Positions 7,884 through 15,886 of a stretch of DNA of 64,000 nucleotides are shown here, one piece after another. Source of the DNA: JBMOPD01 sp049323615 (GTDB lineage: Bacteria; Bacillota; Desulfotomaculia; Desulfotomaculales; Desulfocucumaceae); assembly GCA_049323615.1 (NCBI GenBank), contig JBMOPD010000019.1:16546-80545 (forward strand), given 5' to 3'. The number at the start of each line of letters is the position of its first letter. The stretch's first letter is position 1. The notes beneath the pieces were generated by a model that worked only from the letters and a program-made list of their open reading frames with translations, was not told where the DNA came from and searched no databases. The translations under genes were made by a program, and so were the position numbers.

Positions 7884-9863
7884 TTAACATTTCCTTTTCC
7901 CTATACTTCCCATGGTCAGTACGCCGGCCAAAAGCAGAACCAGCACGCCGGCCAAAAGCTGCGGCGCGGCGGAGCCGCCTAAAGCAACAAGTAAATTAAA
8001 CAATTTTGCAATCAGGCCGCCAATGACAAAGGCCAGAATTAAGACCGAAATCCAGATAACTAATCCTTCTTTCCAGCCCCTTTCTTTAAATATAACCATA
8101 ACCGAAGCTATACAGGGAACAAAAAGGGTAAGGGTCACCATCAGTATAAATTTCTGCCCTTCAGTCATGGGCACGATCATCATTCCCGCCGGCCCGAATT
8201 CCCTGCGGATAAAGCCCATGATAAAGGCGCTGGCCGACTCCCGGGGCAGGTTAAGCCAGCCCACGGTGACCGGGTCCATGGAATTCTGGATCAGGTTCAG
8301 CGTCCCCGTTACCTTAAAAATACTTAAAAACAGGGCGCCGGCCACAAAAAGAGGAAAAGCCTCTTTCAAAAAATGCCACGACCGCATCCAGGTTTTGATC
8401 AGGACATTGTCCACCCTGGGCAGCCGCAGGGGGGGCAGGTCCATAAGCAGGGGAGTCGATGCTCCGGGCAGGATTCTGGAAAGCGCCATGCCGGCCGTTG
8501 CCAACACTATCAGGATGATTAACGCATAAAGTATAAAGTACCATAAACCCTGCCTGGCCATTATGGCGGTAACCAGGGCCAGTTGGGCGGAGCAGGGAAC
8601 TGCAAGGGATAAAAGGAAAATAGCAATACGCCTTTCCCTGTCGCTGGGAAGCAGGCGGGTGGTAATGATGGCGGCGGTGACGCAGCCAAACCCCAAAATA
8701 AGGGGTATTACCGCCAGGCCGTTTAAACCGACAACCGCCAGCAGCCTGTCCGTTAAAATGGCGATCCGGGGCAGGTAACCGCTGTCCTCAAGCACCGAGA
8801 GCACAAAAAAGAACCCCACCACCAGAGGCGCCAGCAGGCCCAGGACATAACTGACCGTCATGGTCAAAAGGCCGAACTGGCCGGTCAGTATTTCACCCAC
8901 AGGCGAGGCAAGGTCGATATGGGCGGCCAGGATTCCCTTCACAAAGGGCTCGTAGTAACCCCCCATTATCCTTCCCTCGGTCAAGCCGACCACCACCTGG
9001 GCGAAAAAGACCCCCACCACCAGGTAGACCAGGGCTATCACCAGGAGCAGTATGGGAAACCCGGTGGCCGGCCTGATCATGATATGCCCCAGGGCGTTCA
9101 GGAAACTTTTTTTATACTGCGTATGGCTGGATACCAGAGCAACTATTTCATTAGCCCTCTCCCGCCTGTTTTTATAAAGCTGCATCCTTTCATTGCCCGG
9201 CGGCAGATGCAGCATCCCGGCGGTGGTGACATCCCCCTCCAGGAGCAGGAGGGCCAGCGCCTCCGATGTTCCCAGTTCCCGGGCCATATCAGCCAGTCTC
9301 CCCTGCAGCCCGGGGTCCCTGGATCCGCTGCGGGCCTCGGCCAGCCTTTGCAGGAGAGCTGTCATTCCCTTCCTCTCCACCGCCACTGTCGGCACCACCG
9401 GCACACCCAGAATGTCTTCCAGGGCCTCCGGGTTTATCCTGAGCCCGAACCTGGCGGTCTCATCGGCCATATTGAGGGCCACAATCACCGGCAGTCCCAA
9501 ATCTACCAGGTGCAGGGTAAGAAACAGGTCCCTCTCCAGGTGGGCCGCGTCCACCACATCAATAATAATGTCCGCCGAAAGAACCAGGTCCCGCACCAGT
9601 TTTTCCTCGCCGGTAAAGGAGGAAATACCGTATACCCCGGGCGTATCGATAATTATATCCCTGCCTATGCGGCCGTAACAGGTATCCACTGTTGTGCCCG
9701 GAAAGTTGCTGACATCCGCGTACAGACCGGACAGCCCGTTAAATACCGCGGTTTTCCCTACATTGGGGTTCCCCGCCACCACTATGTACCTGTTATCTTC
9801 CGCCGCTCCGGCCTTTTTACCAAAGTCCCGGCAATGCAATGCCGTTTCTCCCTTCTTCCACAA
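7884..9863 (-). CDS. feoB: Ferrous iron transporter FeoB
   Basis: 659 residues. The N-terminal cytosolic G domain has GNPNVGKTAVFN (G1), a G2 threonine in FPGTTVDTC, DTPGVYG (G3) and NMAD (G4). A helical linker precedes about ten membrane segments with two Gate repeats (VVGFFFVLSVLEDSGYLPR and the later paired segment starting PLFVAGALFLS). It imports Fe(II), which fits the large iron demand of Apr, Qmo, Hdr and Hyd proteins in this window. FeoA is encoded 97 bp upstream with a hairpin between. The start is uncertain: TTG at 9863 has no good ribosome site, and a later TTG preceded by GAAGGGAG is possible. Confidence 0.93.
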   Translation of the reverse strand: MWKKGETALHCRDFGKKAGAAEDNRYIVVAGNPNVGKTAVFNGLSGLYADVSNFPGTTVDTCYGRIGRDIIIDTPGVYGISSFTGEEKLVRDLVLSADIIIDVVDAAHLERDLFLTLHLVDLGLPVIVALNMADETARFGLRINPEALEDILGVPVVPTVAVERKGMTALLQRLAEARSGSRDPGLQGRLADMARELGTSEALALLLLEGDVTTAGMLHLPPGNERMQLYKNRRERANEIVALVSSHTQYKKSFLNALGHIMIRPATGFPILLLVIALVYLVVGVFFAQVVVGLTEGRIMGGYYEPFVKGILAAHIDLASPVGEILTGQFGLLTMTVSYVLGLLAPLVVGFFFVLSVLEDSGYLPRIAILTDRLLAVVGLNGLAVIPLILGFGCVTAAIITTRLLPSDRERRIAIFLLSLAVPCSAQLALVTAIMARQGLWYFILYALIILIVLATAGMALSRILPGASTPLLMDLPPLRLPRVDNVLIKTWMRSWHFLKEAFPLFVAGALFLSIFKVTGTLNLIQNSMDPVTVGWLNLPRESASAFIMGFIRREFGPAGMMIVPMTEGQKFILMVTLTLFVPCIASVMVIFKERGWKEGLVIWISVLILAFVIGGLIAKLFNLLVALGGSAAPQLLAGVLVLLLAGVLTMGSIGKRKC

Positions 9864-9900
9864 AATGGTCTCTACTATTCATACTTCAGTTGAAAAATTA

Positions 9901-9929
9901 CTAGCTGACAGCAATCAGCCGTCAGCTAG
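9901..9929. terminator. Hairpin between feoA and feoB
   Basis: CTAGCTGAC and GTCAGCTAG form a perfect 9-bp stem around an 11-base loop in the feoA-feoB gap. There is no T-run, so it may be a processing or stability element that sets the FeoA:FeoB ratio rather than a terminator. Confidence 0.5.
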
Positions 9930-9960
9930 ACCTCATACCCCTTATGGCCGGTACACTTTT

Positions 9961-10218
9961 TCATGACACCGGTTCTCCCGCGCATTTTTTCCGGCCGGCC
10001 GCCAGCGGTTCCACGGCTATAAGCCCGGCCAGCTTTCTCCCAATGGCGATTTCCTGCCTGTTCCTGGCAATCACAATGGGACCCGCCGGCACCACTTCCT
10101 GGCAGGTGACCACCGTTCCCTCGGAAATACCAAAGCGTATTGCCTGCGCCCTGGTAAGCTCGTCAGGCAGGGAGACTATTTTTAACCTCTGGCCCCTGCG
10201 GGCTTTATCCAGCGTCAC
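9961..10218 (-). CDS. feoA: FeoA-type SH3-like iron transport protein
   Basis: 85 residues, starting VTLDKARRGQRLKIVSLPD with the FeoA-typical LTRAQAIRFGISEGTVVTC and a closing hydrophobic strand (IAIGRKLAGLIAVEPL). FeoA is a small cytosolic SH3-fold partner of FeoB. GTG at 10218 is chosen because GGAGG lies six bases before it; a TTG start at 10242 would have no such site. Next to feoB, same strand. The C-terminal extension rich in Gly/Cys (AGRKKCAGEPVS) is slightly unusual. Confidence 0.85.
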   Translation of the reverse strand: MTLDKARRGQRLKIVSLPDELTRAQAIRFGISEGTVVTCQEVVPAGPIVIARNRQEIAIGRKLAGLIAVEPLAAGRKKCAGEPVS

Positions 10219-10250
10219 CTTAAAACCTCCGGCAATGAACAATTGATAAA

Positions 10251-10263
10251 GAGAACCGTTCTC
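10251..10263. promoter_or_regulatory. Palindrome GAGAACCGTTCTC upstream of feoA
   Basis: A perfect 6-1-6 inverted repeat lies 33 bp upstream of the feoA start, just downstream of a TATAAT on the minus strand. Its position suits a repressor operator. It is not a Fur box; the regulator is unknown. Confidence 0.4.
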
Positions 10264-10372
10264 ACTATATAATTATATGCCACCCCAGAGGCAAAATCAA
10301 CAAAAAATTATACTTTTAATATGATACAGGCGGGGCAAAATAAAACAACCAAATATTAAGGGAGGGAAAAAA

Positions 10373-10513
10373 ATGGTTGACATCAATATAAAGGGGATGG
10401 AAGTGGCTCCTCTCAACGAGTCGCAGATGGACAAACTGCGGGAGGCCGAGAAAAGTATAAACAATGAAACCGGAACAGGCGAAGTATACCTGCTGGCAGT
10501 GACCAGAAAATAA
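10373..10513 (+). CDS. Small conserved-looking protein, 46 residues
   Basis: A short ORF starting MVDINIKGMEVAPLNESQMD and ending VYLLAVTRK, with a strong AAGGGAGGG ribosome site eight bases before ATG. Composition is acidic/amphipathic with no membrane segment. I do not recognise the family. It stands alone between feoA (divergent) and the hairpin at 10534, so it is probably transcribed on its own. The ribosome site and balanced codon use argue that it is real. Confidence 0.55.
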   Translation: MVDINIKGMEVAPLNESQMDKLREAEKSINNETGTGEVYLLAVTRK

Positions 10514-10533
10514 GGTATCGGAGTTAGGAAGAA

Positions 10534-10566
10534 GGGTCAAGGAGACAGAATCCTGTCTCCTGACCC
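10534..10566. repeat. GGAGACAG...CTGTCTCC hairpin element
   Basis: GGGTCA-A-GGAGACAG pairs with CTGTCTCC-TGACCC, a 14-bp stem with one bulge. It lacks a T-run. A related GGAGACACGG/CCGTGTCTCC hairpin is at 45879-45906, suggesting a small palindromic repeat family. Confidence 0.55.
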
Positions 10567-10575
10567 GATTTGCCC

Positions 10576-10780
10576 TTATCTTAAGAGCTTTCTTTCCAGG
10601 GTGTCCCAGAACGAAGCGTCCTCAAATCCCATCCGCCAGAAGGCTATGCCGCCCAGGCCGTATTTTTCAACCAATCCCAGTTTGATGGCCAGGCTGTACC
10701 TGTTCTCAAACCAAACCTCACCGGGCGGACCGCTTTTTCCCACCGGTCCTTTTGGGTTATAATAAGCTATGGCGTCAAGC
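10576..10780 (-). pseudogene. C-terminal remnant of a GH18 spore-cortex-lytic type glycosidase
   Basis: The minus strand encodes 68 residues ending EKYGLGGIAFWRMGFEDASFWDTL, which is the last barrel strand of GH18 enzymes of the SleL/YaaH type (the G-G-I-A-x-W segment and the closing FW). The catalytic DxxDxDxE region is missing: upstream the reading frame runs into the MFS gene. The fragment is therefore a decayed gene end, probably cut by the rearrangement that brought in the transporter. No ribosome site is seen. Confidence 0.6.
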
Positions 10781-11953
10781 AAGGATTACGCTCTGATAAC
10801 CGTACTTTTTCTGGCCGAATTTTCCAGGGGGGCTTTTTTTCTCGCCTTCCTGCCTTTATATACTACCGAATTTTTCGGCTGGACCGTTGCCACCGCCGGG
10901 TTAGCCGCATCAGTTCACTATTTTGCCGAAACCCTGGTCAAATCCTTTGCCGGGTGGCAGCTTGACAGGTTCGGCAGGCCGGTTCTCCTGGCAGGCCTGG
11001 TGGTCGGCCTGGCGGCATTAGTAATGGCCAGGATATATTCCCACCCGGTATCGCTGGTAGCATTCTCAGGCCTTTTCGGGCTGGGATTTTCACCCCTCTG
11101 GATCGGGGTGTTCACCGAGGTAGCCCCCACGGACAAAAAAGACCGCTCTTCCCGGATCGGCCTGGTATTCGCGGCATGGCTGGCCGGGATGGGAAGCGGT
11201 CTGGCGGCAATCAATTTTTTCATTTCGGTCAGTTATGACTTTGCCTTTCTGGTTATTATCCTTTTCTTCCTGGCGGCTCTGATAATCGCCTGGCTGTTTT
11301 ACCCTTCGGTTTCAAACAATCAGCCCGGCCCCGGTATTTCCCCGGCCCCAATACTGCCGGCCATCCGCCACCTGGCCGTAAATAAAGCCGTTTCCCGGGT
11401 CCTTCTGCCCACCATGTTCTTGCAGACTTTGTCCGGCAGTTTGCTCATACCGGTGTTGCCGGTCTTTGCCAGAACAAGTCTGGGCCTGAGCCACGACGGG
11501 TACGGCCTCCTGGTTATAGCGGGAGGACTGGCCATGGTGCTGTTCCTTATCCCGATGGGAAGGCTGGCGGATAAAACAAACCTTAAAACTATCCTGTTCG
11601 CCGGAATGGCCCTGGCTTCCGCAGCCCTGTCCGGCCTGGCCCTGGCGGGGAATAAGGACAACGCCGTCATAATATCGTTAATACTGGGAATATCCTATGC
11701 CGCTGTGCTTCCGGCCTGGAACACACTGCTGGCAAAGGCCGTCCCGCCTGAACGGCAGGCTACCGGCTGGGGTATATTTTCAACCGTAGAAGGCCTGGGC
11801 ATTGCCGTGGGACCGGCCATGGGCGGGGTTTTGGCCCGGTACTTTAATCCGGTGGGGACGCTGCTGGCGGCTGCCGGCATACTTTCACTGATGGCGCTTT
11901 TTTACCTTGTTTACCCTGTGGAGAGGTTTTTTAAAACGGGGGTTAGGGGTTAG
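10769..11953 (+). CDS. MFS transporter
   Basis: 394 residues with about twelve hydrophobic segments in two six-helix halves. The loop after helix 2 holds GWQLDRFGRPVLLAG and the matching loop in the second half reads PMGRLADKTNLKTILFAG, the duplicated MFS signature (G-x-L-x-D-R). It is an inner-membrane secondary transporter; substrate cannot be told. The start codon overlaps the GH18 remnant on the other strand and has only a weak ribosome site, so a later start is possible but the N-terminal helix (YALITVLFLAEFSRG) is intact from here. Confidence 0.85.
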   Translation: MASSKDYALITVLFLAEFSRGAFFLAFLPLYTTEFFGWTVATAGLAASVHYFAETLVKSFAGWQLDRFGRPVLLAGLVVGLAALVMARIYSHPVSLVAFSGLFGLGFSPLWIGVFTEVAPTDKKDRSSRIGLVFAAWLAGMGSGLAAINFFISVSYDFAFLVIILFFLAALIIAWLFYPSVSNNQPGPGISPAPILPAIRHLAVNKAVSRVLLPTMFLQTLSGSLLIPVLPVFARTSLGLSHDGYGLLVIAGGLAMVLFLIPMGRLADKTNLKTILFAGMALASAALSGLALAGNKDNAVIISLILGISYAAVLPAWNTLLAKAVPPERQATGWGIFSTVEGLGIAVGPAMGGVLARYFNPVGTLLAAAGILSLMALFYLVYPVERFFKTGVRG

Positions 11954-12032
11954 TATTGAAAATTGAAGGTCAGGCCCTTAACTTATTAATTTATTTTCTC
12001 TGTGTTCTGTGGCTAAAAAAGGGGTTGATTCC

Positions 12033-13403
12033 GTGTTTGAGGACTTGCTCCAATACTTTACTATCGCCGTCGTGGTTTATGCCATATTGCCCACGCTGCT
12101 GGCCCGCTTCTGCAGCGTCGGGGTAATCAGCCGCCTGCCCCTGAAGGAAGGAGTAACAATTACCTTCGATGACGGCCCCGACCCCCGGTACACTCCCCGG
12201 GTGCTGGATATCCTCAGGGCGGCCGGGGTCAAGGCCTGCTTTTTCGTGGTGGGGGAAAAGGCCCGCAGGCACCCGGAAATAATAGAAAAAATCGTTTCCG
12301 ACGGCCATGAAATAGGCATCCACGGATTAAGGCACCGCATTCCCTGGCTGCTGGGGCCTGTTGGCACCATCAGGGAAATAAAGGAATCTGCCCGGGTCAT
12401 CGAGGAAATTACCGGGTCCCGGCCGGCGGCATTCAGGCCTCCCTGGGGGCTTTTCAACCTGTGCTCCTATCTGGGCAGTTTAGCTCTCAAACAAAAGGTG
12501 GTGTTGTGGTCCTTCATGAGCTGGGACTGGGCCGGGAGTATTACCCCGGAAAATATAGAGAAAAGGGTGCGCAAAAGGCTCGCTGACGGATCCATCCTGG
12601 TGTTTCACGACAGTGATACCGCGCCGGGGGCTTCCGGCGGGTGCACCGAAAAGATGCTTTCCGCCCTGCCCGGAGTCATAGACGAATTAAAAGAGCGCGG
12701 GTACGATATAATGCCCCTGGGTAATTCCATAAAAAAGCCGCCCTGCGGGCGGCAGAATTCAGAATTCAGAATCCAGAATCCAGAATGTAAAGGCATTCCT
12801 TTACTGCGTTGCTGCCTGCGTGGCAGCCGGTTCCTGCCGGGGTTGTGGCGGGTGTGGGACAGGATGTTCAGGCTGGCGCTGAACATCAAAGATGTTACGG
12901 CCGATGACGGCAGTCCCACCATCTTCCGCACCTCGGTGAGGCGGTATACCGGCGCCCCCGTGGCACTGCCCGGCGGGGAGACCCTGCATCCCGGTGAAAA
13001 AATCTGCGAACTGCACGTAAACAATGACTACATGGCGGAATACCTTGCAGGAGAGACCGGCCCGGGCAGATTGGGAATCAGAATTGTCCGCGAGCTGCGC
13101 CGCTCCCTCCCCGCCTTGGCTGCCCATATCGCCGGGGACCCCCGGTATATGGACATTAAATCCGTGGTGGGCATAACCTTGCTGCACAGGGCGACGGCCG
13201 CAATGGGTTTTACCGCCGTGGAAATATCCTCGCCGCTGATCAGAAAAATGATATCTTTCTACCAGGGCCTGATTTTAAATCTCTATCACCCCTCCGGAAA
13301 GGACCGTTTATCAGGGAAGGGTGACATGAACCCCAAAATAGTGGCTATAAGCAAATCAATGCTTCTTTCAAAATATCTGCCGTCAGCGGTACACAATAAA
13401 TGA
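12033..13403 (+). CDS. Polysaccharide deacetylase (NodB) fused to YkoP-like domain
   Basis: About 456 residues. One N-terminal membrane segment (FTIAVVVYAILPTLL) is followed by a NodB domain: TFDDGPDPRYTPRVL (motif 1), HGLRHR (motif 2), FRPPWG (motif 3), SWDW (motif 4) and LVFHDSD (motif 5). These deacetylate N-acetylated surface glycans outside the membrane. The C-terminal ~200 residues (VWDRMFRLALN... to the end) resemble the YkoP domain often joined to such enzymes, function unknown. Between the domains, residues translated from 12731-12799 come from a dispersed DNA repeat (see separate entry), so the linker has been enlarged by an in-frame insertion. GTG at 12033 is preferred because GGGG lies eight bases before; GTG at 12009 is the alternative. 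Confidence 0.8.
   Translation: MFEDLLQYFTIAVVVYAILPTLLARFCSVGVISRLPLKEGVTITFDDGPDPRYTPRVLDILRAAGVKACFFVVGEKARRHPEIIEKIVSDGHEIGIHGLRHRIPWLLGPVGTIREIKESARVIEEITGSRPAAFRPPWGLFNLCSYLGSLALKQKVVLWSFMSWDWAGSITPENIEKRVRKRLADGSILVFHDSDTAPGASGGCTEKMLSALPGVIDELKERGYDIMPLGNSIKKPPCGRQNSEFRIQNPECKGIPLLRCCLRGSRFLPGLWRVWDRMFRLALNIKDVTADDGSPTIFRTSVRRYTGAPVALPGGETLHPGEKICELHVNNDYMAEYLAGETGPGRLGIRIVRELRRSLPALAAHIAGDPRYMDIKSVVGITLLHRATAAMGFTAVEISSPLIRKMISFYQGLILNLYHPSGKDRLSGKGDMNPKIVAISKSMLLSKYLPSAVHNK
12731..12799. repeat. Dispersed GAATTC-repeat plus GC-hairpin element inside a coding region
   Basis: AAAAAA is followed by a perfect GCCGCCC/GGGCGGC hairpin (12737-12753), tandem AGAATTCAGAATYC units and a GGCATTCC-like end. 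The 17-base hairpin is identical, in reverse orientation, to 63932-63948, where the same T-run and GAATTCTGGATTC also occur. The insertion keeps the reading frame of the deacetylase gene. Confidence 0.75.
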
Positions 13404-13413
13404 TACAAAACTT

Positions 13414-14832
13414 TCAAAAGTACATATCCCTGGCGCCCTGTTCGATCATCCTCAGGCGCTCCATGGTCAGCTGCCGGACCTTTAAATTGCCGATCTCCTC
13501 CAAGTGCTCCTTAATGGCCCTCTCGCCCGCTTCCCGGGTGGCCGGCGAGGCATAGTCCTCCAGGAATTCCTTGAAGGTAAGAATGGCGTTGGGCTGGCAC
13601 ACATTTTGAATTTGCCCGCTCTTGGCCAATGCCATAAAGCGGTCCCCCGTGCGGCCGCTGCGGTAACAGGCCGTGCAAAAACTGGGCAGGTAACCCGACA
13701 GGCAGATGCTGCGCAGCACTTCATCGGGGCTGCGGTGGTCCTCCACCTGGAACTGCGGCGATTCATCGCTGCGGGCAGCCGGATCGGATTTTCTTTCCTG
13801 TTCCAGTTTATAGCCGCCCACCCCGGTGCATGACCCCGCGCTAATCTGCGACACGCCGGCGGCCAGCAGTTCGTCCCTGAACTCCGGCCGCTCCCGGGTG
13901 GACAGTATCATCCCCGTGTAGGGGACTGACAGGCGCAGGACGGCGATCACTTTTTTAAAATCGGCGTCATTTACCAGGTAGGGGAAATGATCATAATCCA
14001 CACCCGGGGCCGGGCGCAGCCGGGGCACCGAAATAGTGTGCGGCCCCACCCCGAAAACCTCCTCCAGGTGCAGGGCGTGCAGCAGCATGGCAAGCACTTC
14101 AAATTTGTAGTCGTACAGCCCGAACAGCACCCCTACGCCCACATCGTCGATGCCCCCCTCCATGGCCCTGTCCATGGCCGTGGCATGGTAGTCGTAATCG
14201 CGCTTGGGCCCGGCCGGGTGCATGGCCGCGTAGGTTTGCCGGTGGTATGTTTCCTGGAACAGTATGTAGGTGCCGATGCCGGCTTCCTTCAACCGCCGGT
14301 AGTTTTCCACGGTGGTGGCCGCAATGTTGATATTTACCCGCCGGATGCTGCCGTTGGACTCCTTGACCCGGTAAATGGTCCCGATTGCCTCCAGAACATA
14401 TTCAATAGGGCAGTTTTCGGGATCCTCCCCGGCTTCCACGGCCAGCCGCTTGTGTCCCAAAGACTCCAGGATTGTTACTTCCTCCCGCAGCTCATCCATG
14501 GTCAGCCGCCGCCGGGCAAATCCATTTTCGCGCCGGTAGCCGCAGTACACACAGTTGTTGATGCAGTAATTGCTGATATACAGCGGGGCAAAAAGCACCA
14601 GCCGGCGGCCGTATATTTTTTTCTTGATCTCGTAAGCGGCGCGAAACATCTCCGCCAGCAGGCCGGCATCCTCCAGGTGCAGCAGCACGGCGCATTCCCG
14701 GGGTGAAATACCTTTAGCCAGGCGGGCCTTTTCAATAATCCGGCGGGCCTGTTCCCTGTCCGCCTGCCGGGCCTCTTCCAGCCATTGACTGATCAGACCT
14801 TCATTAATAAAATCAGCCTGCCCCCTTTGCAT
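13414..14832 (-). CDS. hydG: [FeFe]-hydrogenase maturase HydG (radical SAM tyrosine lyase)
   Basis: 472 residues. NYCINNCVYCGYRREN carries the radical-SAM CxxxCxxC for the first [4Fe-4S] cluster, and the C-terminal FCTACYRSGRTGDRFM with a cysteine about 20 residues later (NVCQPN) gives the HydG-specific CxxC-x(n)-C second cluster. HydG splits tyrosine to make the CO and CN ligands of the H-cluster. Preferred start is ATG at 14832 behind GGAGG; TTG at 14838 is an alternative. It is the last gene of a TM1266-hydF-hydE-hydG operon, three bases apart from hydE. No hydrogenase structural gene lies in the window. Confidence 0.95.
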   Translation of the reverse strand: MQRGQADFINEGLISQWLEEARQADREQARRIIEKARLAKGISPRECAVLLHLEDAGLLAEMFRAAYEIKKKIYGRRLVLFAPLYISNYCINNCVYCGYRRENGFARRRLTMDELREEVTILESLGHKRLAVEAGEDPENCPIEYVLEAIGTIYRVKESNGSIRRVNINIAATTVENYRRLKEAGIGTYILFQETYHRQTYAAMHPAGPKRDYDYHATAMDRAMEGGIDDVGVGVLFGLYDYKFEVLAMLLHALHLEEVFGVGPHTISVPRLRPAPGVDYDHFPYLVNDADFKKVIAVLRLSVPYTGMILSTRERPEFRDELLAAGVSQISAGSCTGVGGYKLEQERKSDPAARSDESPQFQVEDHRSPDEVLRSICLSGYLPSFCTACYRSGRTGDRFMALAKSGQIQNVCQPNAILTFKEFLEDYASPATREAGERAIKEHLEEIGNLKVRQLTMERLRMIEQGARDMYF

Positions 14833-14834
14833 CG

Positions 14835-15884
14835 TCAATTCCTCCTTAGAATTTTTATGGCGTCGCCGCGATCCCGGGCCAATGGCCTGCCCAGCCCGGA
14901 AAGCAATATTTTAATCATCTCCAGCGCCTCCCCGGGATCCGCGGAAGGCTCTTTTTTTTGGGGGTAAATGAGGTACTTGTCCCGCACACCGGGCGGGGTT
15001 AAATTGGGCATGATCACGTTGGCGCCGCTTTTTAAGGCCAGCCGGCGGGCTTCCGGGTGCAGCGTCCCGAGAGCGGTGGTGGCCGGCAGGTGGGCCCGGG
15101 GACAGCACAGCCTGGTAACGGCCAGCGTTTTCAGGGTGAGATCCAGGTTTCCGGCCGGGGCCGATTTTAAAGGAGTGTCGTGGTGGGGCAGAAACGGGCC
15201 GATGCCTGCCATATCCACGTCCAGGCGGCGCATAAGCATGATGTCCCCGGCCAGTATCTCCGGGCTCTGGCCCGGCAGGCCCACCATGTTGCCCGATCCC
15301 GTCTGATAACCCAGTTCCTTAAGCCAGTACAGGCACTGGAGGCGGTTCTTCAGGCTGCCGCCGGGCTTTAAGTACCGGAAAAGATTTTGGTCTGCCGTTT
15401 CGTGCTTCAACAGGTAGCGGTCGGCGCCGGCCTCCCGCCAGTCCCTGTACTCCTCCCGGCTGCGCTCTCCCAGGGACAGGGTTACCGCCAGGCCTTTATT
15501 CTTGATCTGCTCAATCAGTCCGGCAATATCGGCGGCGCGGTAATGCAAATCCTCCCCGGACTGCAGGACCACGGTCCGGTATCCCAGGGCGGCGGCTTTA
15601 TCCACGGCGGCCATAATTTCCTGCCTGGTCAGCCGGTAGCGGGAAAGCCGCCTGTTGTCCCGGCGCAGGCCGCAGTAGAGGCAGTTCCTGCGGCAGTAGT
15701 TGGAGAATTCGACAACGGCCCTCAGGTGGACGGCATCACCCACCCCCTTGCGGCGCACCCGGTCGGCGGCGGCAAAGAGGGCCGGCATCTGCCCGGGGCC
15801 GGCCGACAGTAAAACCACAATTTCCCGCCGATCCGGCTGTTTTCCTGTCATTACATTGTGCAAGGCGGCGGTGAAGGCGTCCAT
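14835..15884 (-). CDS. hydE: [FeFe]-hydrogenase maturase HydE (radical SAM)
   Basis: 349 residues, radical-SAM barrel with NYCRRNCLYCGLRRDN (CxxxCxxC) near residue 65 and the HydE/BioB-type segments VVLQSGEDLHY, GSGNMVGLPGQ and MPNLTPPGVRDKYLIYP. HydE helps build the dithiolate bridge and diiron precursor of the H-cluster. It directly follows hydF and precedes hydG with almost no spacing, so the three are one transcript. The second, non-essential cluster cysteines seen in some HydE proteins are not evident, which is common. Confidence 0.95.
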   Translation of the reverse strand: MDAFTAALHNVMTGKQPDRREIVVLLSAGPGQMPALFAAADRVRRKGVGDAVHLRAVVEFSNYCRRNCLYCGLRRDNRRLSRYRLTRQEIMAAVDKAAALGYRTVVLQSGEDLHYRAADIAGLIEQIKNKGLAVTLSLGERSREEYRDWREAGADRYLLKHETADQNLFRYLKPGGSLKNRLQCLYWLKELGYQTGSGNMVGLPGQSPEILAGDIMLMRRLDVDMAGIGPFLPHHDTPLKSAPAGNLDLTLKTLAVTRLCCPRAHLPATTALGTLHPEARRLALKSGANVIMPNLTPPGVRDKYLIYPQKKEPSADPGEALEMIKILLSGLGRPLARDRGDAIKILRRN

Positions 15885-15886
15885 GG

